From: Burkholderia contaminans
Lineage (GTDB): Bacteria > Pseudomonadota > Gammaproteobacteria > Burkholderiales > Burkholderiaceae
Assembly (NCBI RefSeq): GCF_029633825.1
Contig: NZ_CP090646.1
Span: forward strand, 12,683-76,682
Length of the DNA: 64,000 nucleotides
Reading direction: 5' to 3'
The notes beneath the pieces were generated by a model. It saw only the letters and a list, made by a program, of their open reading frames with translations, was not told where the DNA came from and did not search any database. Every line of letters begins with the position of its first letter. Position 1 is the first letter of the stretch. Both the position numbers and the translations under genes were made by a program. This document shows, piece by piece, positions 56,882-64,000 of this stretch.

Positions 56882-58363
56882 GTGGAACATGAAGATAATT
56901 ATGTATCGTTCGAAGAAATTCAATACAACGAACTCTCGAATCAGGTAGCGAAGTGGTCGGGCACTTCGGTGTCGGATCTCCCTAGCGGCGCTATTCATGA
57001 GTGGCCGTCGATCTTCACCGATTCGGATCGGGTTGCCAACACCGTTCCTGAGCAATATCGCGGCCTGGTGAACGGAGAAAGAGGGGCGGACATCGAGTCT
57101 CAGATTCGTATCTACGCCGTCGACACGCAAGGAAATGCGCTTGTCGAAAAGCGCGAGTCGGACAAGTATCTCGACGCTAACGGCAGCAGCATCCACATCG
57201 TTACGAAGGAGCAGGCATTTGCGATGGTTGAGCAGTACCGGCGAGACGCGGTCCGATCCGGGCTTGACTCGGCATCGGACGCAGACATGGCAAATCGACA
57301 GAACGTCCGCGAGCACCGGGCGTTACCTTCGGCCGGGGAAGCAGACGTTGCAAACCAGTTCAAGGGGACGGCGAGTGCGGAGAAGTTGGCGATCCGGGGA
57401 GCAGAAGCCGCGGTGGAGGAAAAAATGCAAGCCCAATATGTATCGGTGGCCGATGGTGTCAGGCGTGTTGAAGCGCCCGATGGAGAGGGGTATCTGAAGG
57501 CTGTCGAGACGTCGGATAGCAACGGGCTCCCGAATGGTCGATACGACCTGACTAAAGCCATCGAGGCGAATCGTCAGGCCGATCGAACCTATGACGGCCA
57601 GGTGCTGCACAAGGACAAAGAGAGCGTCTATCACCTCGTCGGTGAAGAGCTGTTCAAGCACTCGATGTTCGAGATCGCGAAGCACAAGCTGCCGGAGATC
57701 GGCTCGCATCTCGCAGTGACGTACGCCGCCGGCATTCCGCAGATCCCGGTCGAGGCAACCGCCGCATACGTTGCGCCGCAGCCGCCGCATCACACGCGGC
57801 CCGTCGAGAGCATGGAAGCGAACCGCGCGCGAGCTGAAGTAGCGAAAGACCTTCAAGTGTTGTTCGCTCACGATCCGCGTGTTGTCGACAAGCTGTCTGC
57901 CAGTTCGGAGGCTGGAGCGCGTGGTGCGGCGGCCGGGGCGCAGATCGATGCGATCGCTGCGAAGGTGAATGTTCATCAGGAGTATGCAGGCGAGTTGAAG
58001 CGCGTTTCGCCCGACCTGTTCGAGAAAACTGCGTCGCCGGCGATGAAGGAGCGGATCGCGACGATGGTTGAGGTGGCTGAGCGAGCCGACCAAGCAAAGA
58101 CTCTGACCGGCAAGACCCAAGCCGAGTCCGGCGACAAGCAACAGCATGGCAATGGCGACCAGAAGAAGGACGTGGAAAAGGAACGTCGCGGGTTTCAAGT
58201 TCCTTCGCACATTCGAACGAGCGTCGAGGCCCGGACCCAGCAAGCTCGCGATCTTTTGACGAAGGCGCACACGCTTCAGCCGCTCTACGCGGCCCAGCCG
58301 CAGCGCGACCATCAGCGGCCGAAGCCGCCGGCCGCCACGAAGAAGCGTGGCATGTCTCGCTGA
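56882..58363 (+). CDS. KfrB-domain-like plasmid protein
   Basis: A 493-aa soluble protein. The segment NGLPNGRYDLTKAIEANRQADRTY...GQVLHKDKESVYHLVGEELF (about residues 208-260) resembles the KfrB domain of IncP plasmid proteins. The C-terminal half is helical and basic. GTG start with GGAGAAG upstream. Last gene of the T4SS operon; KfrB proteins influence plasmid localisation and stability. Family match is partial. Confidence 0.6.
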   Translation: MEHEDNYVSFEEIQYNELSNQVAKWSGTSVSDLPSGAIHEWPSIFTDSDRVANTVPEQYRGLVNGERGADIESQIRIYAVDTQGNALVEKRESDKYLDANGSSIHIVTKEQAFAMVEQYRRDAVRSGLDSASDADMANRQNVREHRALPSAGEADVANQFKGTASAEKLAIRGAEAAVEEKMQAQYVSVADGVRRVEAPDGEGYLKAVETSDSNGLPNGRYDLTKAIEANRQADRTYDGQVLHKDKESVYHLVGEELFKHSMFEIAKHKLPEIGSHLAVTYAAGIPQIPVEATAAYVAPQPPHHTRPVESMEANRARAEVAKDLQVLFAHDPRVVDKLSASSEAGARGAAAGAQIDAIAAKVNVHQEYAGELKRVSPDLFEKTASPAMKERIATMVEVAERADQAKTLTGKTQAESGDKQQHGNGDQKKDVEKERRGFQVPSHIRTSVEARTQQARDLLTKAHTLQPLYAAQPQRDHQRPKPPAATKKRGMSR

Positions 58364-58391
58364 TCGAATTCTCTGCCGGCCTTTGTGCCTT

Positions 58392-58425
58392 GCGCGCGAC
58401 ACAACAGTGCCGCGCGCTTTTTTTT
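58392..58425 (+). terminator. Terminator after the T4SS operon
   Basis: GCGCGC (58392-58397) pairs with GCGCGC (58412-58417), followed by T8. Confidence 0.85.
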
Positions 58426-58502
58426 ATTGAGTTTCGGCGCGGAATGCCGTTAAACCGGGTAGCCATTTATGGGGCCGTGAGGCAAGCCGCGTGTAGAATC
58501 AA

Positions 58503-58547
58503 TGTAGATACAAGCCGCTTGCCATTTTCGTGGTTGGTATCTACAAT
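58503..58547 (+). promoter_or_regulatory. mazEF promoter and palindromic operator
   Basis: -35 TTGCCA (58519-58524), 17 bp, -10 TACAAT (58542-58547). The perfect 9-bp dyad TGTAGATAC (58503-58511) / GTATCTACA (58537-58545) frames the promoter, as expected for antitoxin autoregulation. Confidence 0.75.
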
Positions 58548-58569
58548 GGATATACATTCGGAGCGAGAT

Positions 58570-58821
58570 ATGGAACTAAAAATTCAGAAATGGGGTAACA
58601 GCGCGGCAGTCCGGCTGCCCGCTGTATTGCTGGAGCAGATCGGCGCATCGGCAGGCAGTTCGCTGAACGCCGATGTGCGGCCCGATGGCGTGTTGCTGAC
58701 GCCTGCTCGCCGTAAGTATTCGCTGGATGAACTGGTCGCGCAGTGCGACCAGAATGCTCCGCAACCCGCTGACCTTGCTGCCTGGGTCGAAGCAAAGCCA
58801 GTGGGGCATGAAGCATGGTGA
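58570..58821 (+). CDS. mazE: MazE-type antitoxin (AbrB fold)
   Basis: An 83-aa antitoxin with MELKIQKWGNSAAVRLPAVL at its start, the swapped-hairpin AbrB/MazE signature. It binds the operator dyad and neutralises MazF. It overlaps the toxin by 7 bp. Some annotators would call it ChpS or PemI. Confidence 0.9.
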   Translation: MELKIQKWGNSAAVRLPAVLLEQIGASAGSSLNADVRPDGVLLTPARRKYSLDELVAQCDQNAPQPADLAAWVEAKPVGHEAW

Positions 58822-59165
58822 GGCGCGTCAAATTCGAGCGTGGCGATATCGTGCGCGTCAGCCTGAATCCCACGATAGGGAAGGAGCAACAAGGGGATTT
58901 CCGGCCCGCGCTCGTTCTCTCGCCTGCTGCGTTCAACGCGCTCGGCGTGGCGCTCGTTGCACCGATCACGCAGGGAGGCGAATTCGCGCGATATGCCGGA
59001 TTCGCCGTGCCTCTCTCGGGTGCGGGAACTGAAACGCAGGGCGTGGCGCTTGTGAACATGGTTCGCACGCTCGATCTTGAAGCGCGGGGTGCCCGCAAGG
59101 TTGAGCGCGCACCGGTCGAAGTTGTCGAAGATGCGCTCGCTCGCCTGCAAACCATTTTGGAATAA
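58815..59165 (+). CDS. mazF: MazF/ChpB-type endoribonuclease toxin
   Basis: A 116-aa toxin with RGDIVRVSLNPTIGKEQQGD then FRPALVLSPAAFNALG, the PemK/MazF core, including the arginine after GD/F used in catalysis. It cleaves mRNA when the antitoxin is lost, stabilising the plasmid. Closest in style to ChpB. Confidence 0.92.
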   Translation: MVRRVKFERGDIVRVSLNPTIGKEQQGDFRPALVLSPAAFNALGVALVAPITQGGEFARYAGFAVPLSGAGTETQGVALVNMVRTLDLEARGARKVERAPVEVVEDALARLQTILE

Positions 59166-59177
59166 CGGAATAAGCGA

Positions 59178-59420
59178 ATGAATTTCTTGCAGCCAAACAG
59201 GCAGTGGATCGAAGAGGCCGACGCCGCGATCCGAACGGTCAATCCGAGTGCCGCCGAAGTCGTTGAGGCGACTCGTGGTTTCGCTGTGTTGGGGCGTGAA
59301 GGCGTGCTTACCGCGCGCCTCTCCGATGGAACCCAGTGGCAGATCAACGGGCAGGACGTGCGACAGCTTACCGCCGACGAAATCGCCGCTCGGGCTCGGC
59401 TCCACGAATCGTTTCAGTGA
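59178..59420 (+). CDS. Hypothetical protein after mazF (80 aa)
   Basis: Begins MNFLQPNRQWIEEADAAIRT and looks like a compact alpha/beta protein. It is 12 bp after mazF and likely co-transcribed. Function unknown. Confidence 0.55.
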   Translation: MNFLQPNRQWIEEADAAIRTVNPSAAEVVEATRGFAVLGREGVLTARLSDGTQWQINGQDVRQLTADEIAARARLHESFQ

Positions 59421-59468
59421 GACGACGGGTTGTCGCTCGGGTTCAACGAATAGGAAAACTCACTGCAA

Positions 59469-59775
59469 ATGATGAAGCTCACACCTCACGAAATTCTGAC
59501 GTACCTCGGCATCAGCATTCCGCAAGACGGCCTTGATATCAACTCGCACGACCTGTATCTGCATGCGACGTTGCTCCGTCTTCTCGGGCAGCAGATGCGC
59601 GTTGACGCTATTCCTGGTACTGAGTTGGCTGAACTCCTTGCCGGCCTGCACGGCGTCCACTTCGGGCCGGGCGCTGTTGTACCCGAGCGCTGTTCTCGCG
59701 CGCGACGGGCATCACTTCACGATCGGCAAAACGATCTACGGTATGTCAGCGGTGCCGTCGAAGTTGCCCGCCTAA
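59469..59775 (+). pseudogene. Hypothetical gene with a probable frameshift
   Basis: The reading frame starting at 59469 (MMKLTPHEILTYLGISIPQD...LAGLHGVHFG) looks coding up to about 59665. Beyond this its composition turns to Arg-rich nonsense, while the -1/+2 frame reads PSAVLARDGHHFTIGKTIYG then MSAVPSKLPA and stops at 59775, just before a linker and the next start. A one-base insertion or deletion, a sequencing error or programmed frameshifting would restore a protein of about 101 aa. Without it, the frame runs to 59822. Confidence 0.5.
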
Positions 59776-59793
59776 ACCCCGGAAAATTGCACC

Positions 59794-60003
59794 ATGTTCA
59801 AGAACCTCAATCGCACGGTTGACGAAAAGAGTCTCCGGGCATTCATCCTCGGGGCAGCGCTCGCGCTCATTGGCCTGATCGCGTCGGCCATCATCGGCTC
59901 CTTGATCCCGCTTTGCCTTGGCCTGTCTGCGTATTGCGTGGCGTGCTGGCCGCTGTTGAAGCGCCTTGGCTTTGTCGCCTTGACTGGCCGTTACCCACGG
60001 TAG
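59794..60003 (+). CDS. Small two-span membrane protein (69 aa)
   Basis: Begins MFKNLNRTVDEKSLRAFILG, with two spans (about residues 14-36 and 38-54). It starts directly after the linker CCCGGAAAATTGCACC, which recurs before the 60096 gene. Function unknown. Confidence 0.6.
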   Translation: MFKNLNRTVDEKSLRAFILGAALALIGLIASAIIGSLIPLCLGLSAYCVACWPLLKRLGFVALTGRYPR

Positions 60004-60095
60004 GGAAAATTCGCTGGCGTGGCCAGCATGGATGACCGACTTGTGCGCGTTAATCGCGAATTAGCTAACACCCCATGAACCCGGAAAATTGCGAG

Positions 60096-60749
60096 ATGGC
60101 TGGCGACGTTCACAAGCAACTGGTGACGCTTGGCGAGAAGTGGCTGAAGCGACAAGGATTCTCGGTCGTCGCTAGCGAACTTGTCACGGGTGGTACGAGA
60201 GAGCAGGCCGACGTGATCGGTTTTCGCACGAATTGTTCGGCGGTAATCGAAGCCAAGGCGTCACGGTCGGATTTTCTCGCTGACGCACGCAAGCCGCATC
60301 GGATGGCAGGCGGATTGGGGGTGTATCGCTTCTACCTGTGCCCGCCTGGTGTAATTGAAGTGTGCGACCTGCCGGAGCGTTGGGGACTGTTATACGCACA
60401 AGGGCGCAGCGTGCTCGACGTGCTGCGCCCAACAGGAAACGGATGGCCGTCGCCGGGTTCAGCGTTCAGCGACTGGCACGCGTTTCAACACAAGGCCGAC
60501 GTCGATGCGGAGCGTGGCGTCCTGTTCTCGATAGCACGGCGGCGATCGTTGTCACGGTCAGATGAGCAGTACGAAAAGCGGTTGCAAGAGGAAACTCGAC
60601 GTGGCGACCGGCTCGCGCGAGAAAACGCCGAGTTGGCCGAGAAGGTGCGAAAGCTGGAACTCGATCTGTATTTGGCCGAGCGCGGACTTCAAGCGGGCAA
60701 GCAAGGCCCGGCCGAGTTGAAGGCTGCGATACGTCGAAAGATTGCATAG
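60096..60749 (+). CDS. Putative PD-(D/E)XK nuclease-like protein
   Basis: A 217-aa protein. Residues 16-70 (WLKRQGFSVVASELVTGGTR, EQADVIGFRTNCSAVIEAKA, SRSDFLADARKPHR) show the E...D-x(n)-ExK arrangement of PD-(D/E)XK nucleases, similar to MmcB-type DNA-repair proteins. A coiled coil follows (EKRLQEETRRGDRLARENAE). It might degrade or repair DNA on entry. Start 60096 follows the linker CCCGGAAAATTGCGAG; 60075 is the alternative. Confidence 0.6.
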   Translation: MAGDVHKQLVTLGEKWLKRQGFSVVASELVTGGTREQADVIGFRTNCSAVIEAKASRSDFLADARKPHRMAGGLGVYRFYLCPPGVIEVCDLPERWGLLYAQGRSVLDVLRPTGNGWPSPGSAFSDWHAFQHKADVDAERGVLFSIARRRSLSRSDEQYEKRLQEETRRGDRLARENAELAEKVRKLELDLYLAERGLQAGKQGPAELKAAIRRKIA

Positions 60750-60793
60750 GAAATTCGCCGCCACGCGCGGCATTGGAAAGTGCGGAGATTAAA

Positions 60794-61018
60794 ATGAATT
60801 TGAAATATAGCGCTGCGTTCAGCTTTGCAGTTCTCGTGTTTTGTTCGCTCGTGTCGAGCAAGCTCGATATTGGCACTGGCTTCTTGATGATCGTTTCCTT
60901 CGCTGCACTCAACGGTTGGTTTTTTATCTACAACCTATGTCGGTATTTCGAGGCGATCATCGCGCTGCGCACCGATATCGACGCGAAATCAAGTTCGGCA
61001 AGCGCGTCGAGCACCTGA
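60794..61018 (+). CDS. Small two-span membrane protein (74 aa)
   Basis: Begins MNLKYSAAFSFAVLVFCSLV with two hydrophobic segments (about residues 5-22 and 30-52) and a Ser-rich tail. GGAGATT precedes it within the recurring AAATTCGCCGCC linker. Function unknown. Confidence 0.55.
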   Translation: MNLKYSAAFSFAVLVFCSLVSSKLDIGTGFLMIVSFAALNGWFFIYNLCRYFEAIIALRTDIDAKSSSASASST

Positions 61019-61088
61019 CCACGGAAAATTCGCCGGCGCGGCCGGCACTAGAAATCGGAACACTCGCGATGGCTGGTGATCGGGAAAA

Positions 61089-61451
61089 ATGAACCAAGTA
61101 ATGAAACGGAATCTGTTCATCGCTGTGGCCGGCGTCGCGGTCTTTGCGACTCTACTGCCGGTGGCAACATGGGTTGGGCGTACAGCGGGGCGTGAGGACG
61201 GCAAACGGGCCATCGAGCGCGTTCAGCTCGTCTGGCCGTCCATTCTCTCGATGCCGACCGAGGATCGTGCGCTTATCGCTTCGCTTGGTATGCAATGTCG
61301 TTTACAAGACCGGCCGCTGGTCGCCAATGAGGTTATCGCGTGCTTGCGTGATGCCGCGGCAGATCCCGATACGAATTTCCCTACCGGTGTCGACAGAAGA
61401 GCAGCGCAAGCACGTTTGAACGAGCTGTTGCGCTTGCGACAGCATACGTGA
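61089..61451 (+). CDS. Hypothetical membrane-anchored protein (120 aa)
   Basis: Begins MNQVMKRNLFIAVAGVAVFA; residues 8-29 form a span, the rest is soluble with two cysteines (MQCRLQD, IACLRDA). It follows the linker CGGAAAATTCGCCGGCGCGG. Function unknown. Confidence 0.55.
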   Translation: MNQVMKRNLFIAVAGVAVFATLLPVATWVGRTAGREDGKRAIERVQLVWPSILSMPTEDRALIASLGMQCRLQDRPLVANEVIACLRDAAADPDTNFPTGVDRRAAQARLNELLRLRQHT

Positions 61452-61459
61452 GGATGGTG

Positions 61460-61690
61460 ATGGGAAAGAAAGCCACGACGGGCGAAAGCGGATTGCCTGA
61501 CGGCAGGTACATGGCGAAGTGCCGAGAGCGAAACGCTATAGCCGCCGGAATGAATGGTCATAGCTTGGTATGGCCGACCGCGATATTGCGGGTAGCTAAT
61601 GGAATCGCGATATTCGAGCGAGATGGAGTTAAAGTGTGGTCGTGCAACGCGATGTATGCCGCCACCCACTTTGAAATTGAGGATGTCTGA
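61460..61690 (+). CDS. Hypothetical protein (76 aa)
   Basis: Begins MGKKATTGESGLPDGRYMAK, with two cysteines. The ATG at 61460 has GAGGA upstream. Function unknown. Confidence 0.5.
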   Translation: MGKKATTGESGLPDGRYMAKCRERNAIAAGMNGHSLVWPTAILRVANGIAIFERDGVKVWSCNAMYAATHFEIEDV

Positions 61691-61719
61691 AATATAAGCC
61701 GCTGCTTCGGCTTCGTCGG

Positions 61720-61807
61720 GTATGTCGATATGTCTATCATTGGCGCGACGCGATTAGATCAATCAATCGCTAAAAGGATAGACATAACGAATTACAAAAA
61801 ATATAAT
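61720..61807 (+). promoter_or_regulatory. Regulon promoter outside the array (TAGACA-17-TATAAT)
   Basis: -35 TAGACA (61779-61784), 17 bp, consensus -10 TATAAT (61802-61807). The inverted pair GTA-N2-TCG-N4-GTCTATC (61720-61738) and GATAGAC-N4-CGA-N2-TAC (from 61777) are 38 bp apart; 16 of 19 arm positions are complementary. Confidence 0.8.
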
Positions 61808-61839
61808 AGACCCATAAATGACGAACAACAGGAGCAGAG

Positions 61840-62253
61840 ATGAAAAACACTTTTCGGGCGGTCAGCGACGCCGATTCGGTTGATATCCCGGCAGGCATTG
61901 CGCGGAGCGCACGCTACAGCCGGGCAGTCGCAATCGCAGAGCGCGAGATCGTCCCGGTTCCGCAAGAGTTTGCCAACGAGTGCCGGTTTCGCGTTCCCGT
62001 TGCCATGACCAGCTCAGCATGGGAAGAGTGCGTTGAGTGGGCCGAGGCCGGTACTTCGGACGTCGTATGGGACGTTCTCTTTGCTGCCCTGGGCGCAATT
62101 CGCTCGAAGACGAGCAAGGCGCGTAGCGCGGACTTCGCGGTGCTGAGGGTCGCCACCGGGCAGAGCGAGGCCACGCCCGTCTCGCTGCGCGCAGAAGTCG
62201 AGGCCGATGACGAAGGCCAGCCCGCGCTCACCATCTATCTGGCAAGTGAATGA
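61840..62253 (+). CDS. Hypothetical protein (137 aa)
   Basis: Begins MKNTFRAVSDADSVDIPAGI. The middle (MTSSAWEECVEWAEAGTSDV) and the end (VSLRAEVEADDEGQPALTIY) look alpha/beta. Strong AACAGGAGCAG site. It is the first gene behind the regulon promoter at 61720. Function unknown. Confidence 0.6.
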   Translation: MKNTFRAVSDADSVDIPAGIARSARYSRAVAIAEREIVPVPQEFANECRFRVPVAMTSSAWEECVEWAEAGTSDVVWDVLFAALGAIRSKTSKARSADFAVLRVATGQSEATPVSLRAEVEADDEGQPALTIYLASE

Positions 62254-62304
62254 TCACCCACGCTTGCGGCCACGACGGCCGCAGGCGCTCGCGAGGAACC
62301 CAAA

Positions 62305-62427
62305 ATGCTCGAAATTTTCCTGCTTGTCTCTGCATCTGTCTTGGCTTTTCCGTTCGCCGTGCCGCGCGATCGCCGGGCGACCACTGTGGTCGTTCAGCAT
62401 CCGTTTGTGGCGGAGGGCGAGCGGTGA
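62305..62427 (+). CDS. Possible small membrane peptide (40 aa)
   Basis: Begins MLEIFLLVSASVLAFPFAVP, one hydrophobic segment then a basic tail. GAGGAAC precedes the ATG and its stop overlaps a GTG start. Function unknown. Confidence 0.4.
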   Translation: MLEIFLLVSASVLAFPFAVPRDRRATTVVVQHPFVAEGER

Positions 62428-62537
62428 AGCTCTGGTGGTCGCGGAATGGGCTGGTTTCAGCTCCCACCGGCCTTGCCGTTAACACGTTGTCTGATCCTGT
62501 CGCCAGACTAGCCGCAAGCGTGAAGACCATATGCTGA
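62424..62537 (+). CDS. Possible small peptide (37 aa)
   Basis: GTG start overlapping the previous stop by 4 bp; begins MKLWWSRNGLVSAPTGLAVN. It overlaps the next ATG (62531). Support is the overlap pattern only. Confidence 0.3.
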   Translation: MKLWWSRNGLVSAPTGLAVNTLSDPVARLAASVKTIC

Positions 62538-62995
62538 TGATTGTCCTATCTACCACGCCCCTTCAGCTCGTCGTTTGCTTCATCGTCGCGTTTGCGCTTC
62601 ATCGATGGGCCGGGCGCTCAACATCGATGCTGGGACTCTCGTATCCGCTGCTTATGGTTGTACTTGCGTTCACCGGTGCAGTGTGGCTTGCGCAATGGGC
62701 CGCACGCTGGACGTGGGGTGTCAGCGTGGCTATGTGGTACTGCGCGGGAGCGGTCGGTGCAGTTAGCCTGGTGCTGATCGCGGTCATGCTTCTGGCGCTA
62801 CATGCAAAGGGCATGGTCGAGCGGCAGCGCGAGAGGCGGATCGGCCTGATTCTGGAGGTGCGTTATCCCGGTGCGAGAGCGCGGCGACGCACCAGTGGGG
62901 CTTGGCAACTAATAGACGCAAGATCCGGGCGGGTGCTGGATGAATTGACGTCGACGGATGTGGCTCGCTGCGTGCGAACTCATATTCGAAACTGA
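62531..62995 (+). CDS. Hypothetical membrane protein (154 aa)
   Basis: Begins MLMIVLSTTPLQLVVCFIVA, with three or four spans in the first 90 residues and a basic cytoplasmic C-terminus (RQRERRIGLILEVRYPGARA). Located 12 bp upstream of the nuclease gene. Function unknown. Confidence 0.6.
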   Translation: MLMIVLSTTPLQLVVCFIVAFALHRWAGRSTSMLGLSYPLLMVVLAFTGAVWLAQWAARWTWGVSVAMWYCAGAVGAVSLVLIAVMLLALHAKGMVERQRERRIGLILEVRYPGARARRRTSGAWQLIDARSGRVLDELTSTDVARCVRTHIRN

Positions 62996-63007
62996 TAGAG
63001 GGAATCA

Positions 63008-63556
63008 ATGATGAAATGCGTTCGAGGGGTAGGGCTCGTATTCTGCGTTGCGGCTGCGCTTGCGTCGGCTGTCGCCGCGGCCGATCCGATGCCGACTGGT
63101 GCGGGCTACGAGGTAGGATTCTCGCCGGCCGGTACGGCGTTGCCGATGATTGTTCGAGGGATCGAGCAGGCGAAGACGTCGATTCTCGTTGCTGCTTACT
63201 CCTTCACCAGCAAGCCGATCGCGACGGCGTTGGTCGCAGCGCAACGGCGCGGGGTGAGGGTCGCGGTTGTGGCGGACAAGGCGCAGAACTCGCGGCAGTA
63301 TTCGGCAGTATGGTATCTGGCGAATCAAGGCGTCCCAGTACGGCTCAACGATCGATATCAAGACCAGCACAACAAGTTTATGGTGATCGACGGTAGCCAC
63401 GTCGAAACCGGCAGCTTTAACTTCTCGTCGTCGGCTTCTTACAAGAACGCCGAGAACGCCCTGTTCCTGCGCAACGTCCAGCCCATCGCCGCTCAGTACG
63501 ATGCCGAATGGCGTCGGCTGTGGCAGGAAAGCACGGATCTCAACGGAAGGTACTGA
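63008..63556 (+). CDS. nuc: Nuc-type HKD (phospholipase D family) endonuclease
   Basis: A 182-aa exported nuclease: signal peptide to about residue 25, then SILVAAYSFTSKPIATALVA and the single HKD motif HNKFMVID near residue 121 followed by GSFNFSSSA. It closely follows the design of pKM101 Nuc, a periplasmic dimeric endonuclease encoded on conjugative plasmids. Its plasmid role is unclear. ATG at 63008 or 63011. Confidence 0.9.
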   Translation: MMKCVRGVGLVFCVAAALASAVAAADPMPTGAGYEVGFSPAGTALPMIVRGIEQAKTSILVAAYSFTSKPIATALVAAQRRGVRVAVVADKAQNSRQYSAVWYLANQGVPVRLNDRYQDQHNKFMVIDGSHVETGSFNFSSSASYKNAENALFLRNVQPIAAQYDAEWRRLWQESTDLNGRY

Positions 63557-63756
63557 TGCCGGTGAGCGCTGCTTATGTCGCGGAGATTCTGAAACTGATC
63601 GCAATTGCCGCTTCCATCGGGGGCGGTATCACGTATCTCGTTACGCGGGCTGAGCGACGCGAGAGAAGGACTAGAATGCCGACAGACTCGGATCGCTGGA
63701 AGCGGAGTGTGTACAACCCGCGAGAATTCAGGCGGAACCGGAATGACATTTTGTGA
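63556..63756 (+). CDS. Small membrane protein coupled to nuc (66 aa)
   Basis: Begins MPVSAAYVAEILKLIAIAAS, one span, then a very basic tail (RAERRERRTRMPTDSDRWKR). Start overlaps the nuc stop by 3 bp. Function unknown. Confidence 0.55.
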   Translation: MPVSAAYVAEILKLIAIAASIGGGITYLVTRAERRERRTRMPTDSDRWKRSVYNPREFRRNRNDIL

Positions 63757-63797
63757 GATAGACAAATAGAATTACACGGTATATCATAATGTCTATC
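63757..63797 (+). promoter_or_regulatory. Regulon-type promoter near the window end (TAGACA-17-TATCAT)
   Basis: -35 TAGACA (63759-63764), 17 bp, -10 TATCAT (63782-63787), with GATAGAC-N4-AGA-N2-TAC from 63757. Here the inverted GTCTATC lies downstream (63791-63797) rather than upstream, so the site may be repressed differently. Confidence 0.65.
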
Positions 63798-63815
63798 TAT
63801 GCGCGAGGATATGGA

Positions 63816-64000
63816 ATGAGGCTTGAAATCACGATCACTGGAGTTGAACCGGCATCGAACCCGGATCTTCCGAGCCACCTTTTTCCGGGGGTGGGTAGTG
63901 CTGGCGCAACATTTCGCGTCACCTCTGGAACTGCCCCGGATCGGGACAAGATGAGCGACCTACTTGGCTCGGCCGTTGTCGACGCTCAACTGGTTCACTA
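63816..64000 (+). CDS. Hypothetical protein, cut by the window end
   Basis: Begins MRLEITITGVEPASNPDLPS and is open to the last base. Only the first 61 residues are visible; no domain recognised. It is the first gene behind the regulon-type promoter at 63757. Confidence 0.5.
   Translation, partial: MRLEITITGVEPASNPDLPSHLFPGVGSAGATFRVTSGTAPDRDKMSDLLGSAVVDAQLVH

Overview
The window looks like the backbone of a large, self-transmissible, low-resistance-cargo plasmid from a betaproteobacterium, most likely Burkholderia or a close relative. The evidence is the high GC content and codon use, a short H-NS-family protein with the RDPxSGxTWSGRGxxPxW C-terminal signature common in Burkholderiales, a PF10134-type RepA beside iterons, and a VirB/Trw-type conjugation system of the R388/pKM101 kind. 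I saw no transposase, integrase, antibiotic-resistance or metabolic gene.

Layout. 0.2-1.7 kb: tiny membrane ORFs, a zeta-type toxin with a small upstream partner, and an HTH protein. 1.77-4.0 kb: repA, an origin with nine exact 14-bp iterons, a DnaA box and an AT-rich stretch, then structured non-coding DNA. 4.0-9.1 kb: a SprT-like protein lacking its HExxH motif, small secreted or membrane proteins, H-NS, a tandem KorA/TrfB-domain regulator and small unknowns. 9.15-22.5 kb: an R64-type thin-pilus (type IVb) cluster: transglycosylase, PilL, PilN, PilO, PilP, PilQ, PilR, PilS, PilV, a lipoprotein, a second TcpQ-like protein and an XRE regulator. No PilM or prepilin peptidase is present. 22.6-37.3 kb: a leading-region-like array of about 30 mostly unrecognised small genes, almost all on the + strand, in short operons separated by seven copies of a repeat of up to 508 bp that carries a terminator at its 5' end and a promoter at its 3' end. 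Two 97-bp inverted repeats (24.70 and 37.49 kb) bracket most of it. 37.6-39.3 kb: a divergent stbABC-like stability operon. 39.37-39.66 kb: 11-bp repeats and a predicted MobF-type oriT. 39.7-45.0 kb: trwA/trwB/trwC-like relaxosome genes. 45.2-58.4 kb: a complete VirB1-VirB11 set with an entry-exclusion-like lipoprotein and a KfrB-like protein. 58.5-64.0 kb: MazEF, small ORFs, a PD-(D/E)XK-like nuclease, a Nuc-type HKD endonuclease and a gene cut by the window end.

How it works together. The predicted nick on the minus strand sends stbABC and then the 37-22 kb array into the recipient first. Genes on the + strand of that array use the transferred strand as template, so the array has the geometry of an early-expressed establishment region. 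Its promoters share a 19-bp element, GATAGAC-N4-CGA-N2-TAC, overlapping the -35 box, usually with an inverted second copy 36-38 bp upstream. The same element occurs at 6.6, 21.3, 61.8 and 63.8 kb, suggesting one plasmid-wide regulon. A separate family of 11-bp repeats links stbABC, the relaxosome operon and the relaxase terminator. Functions of most array genes cannot be assigned from sequence alone.
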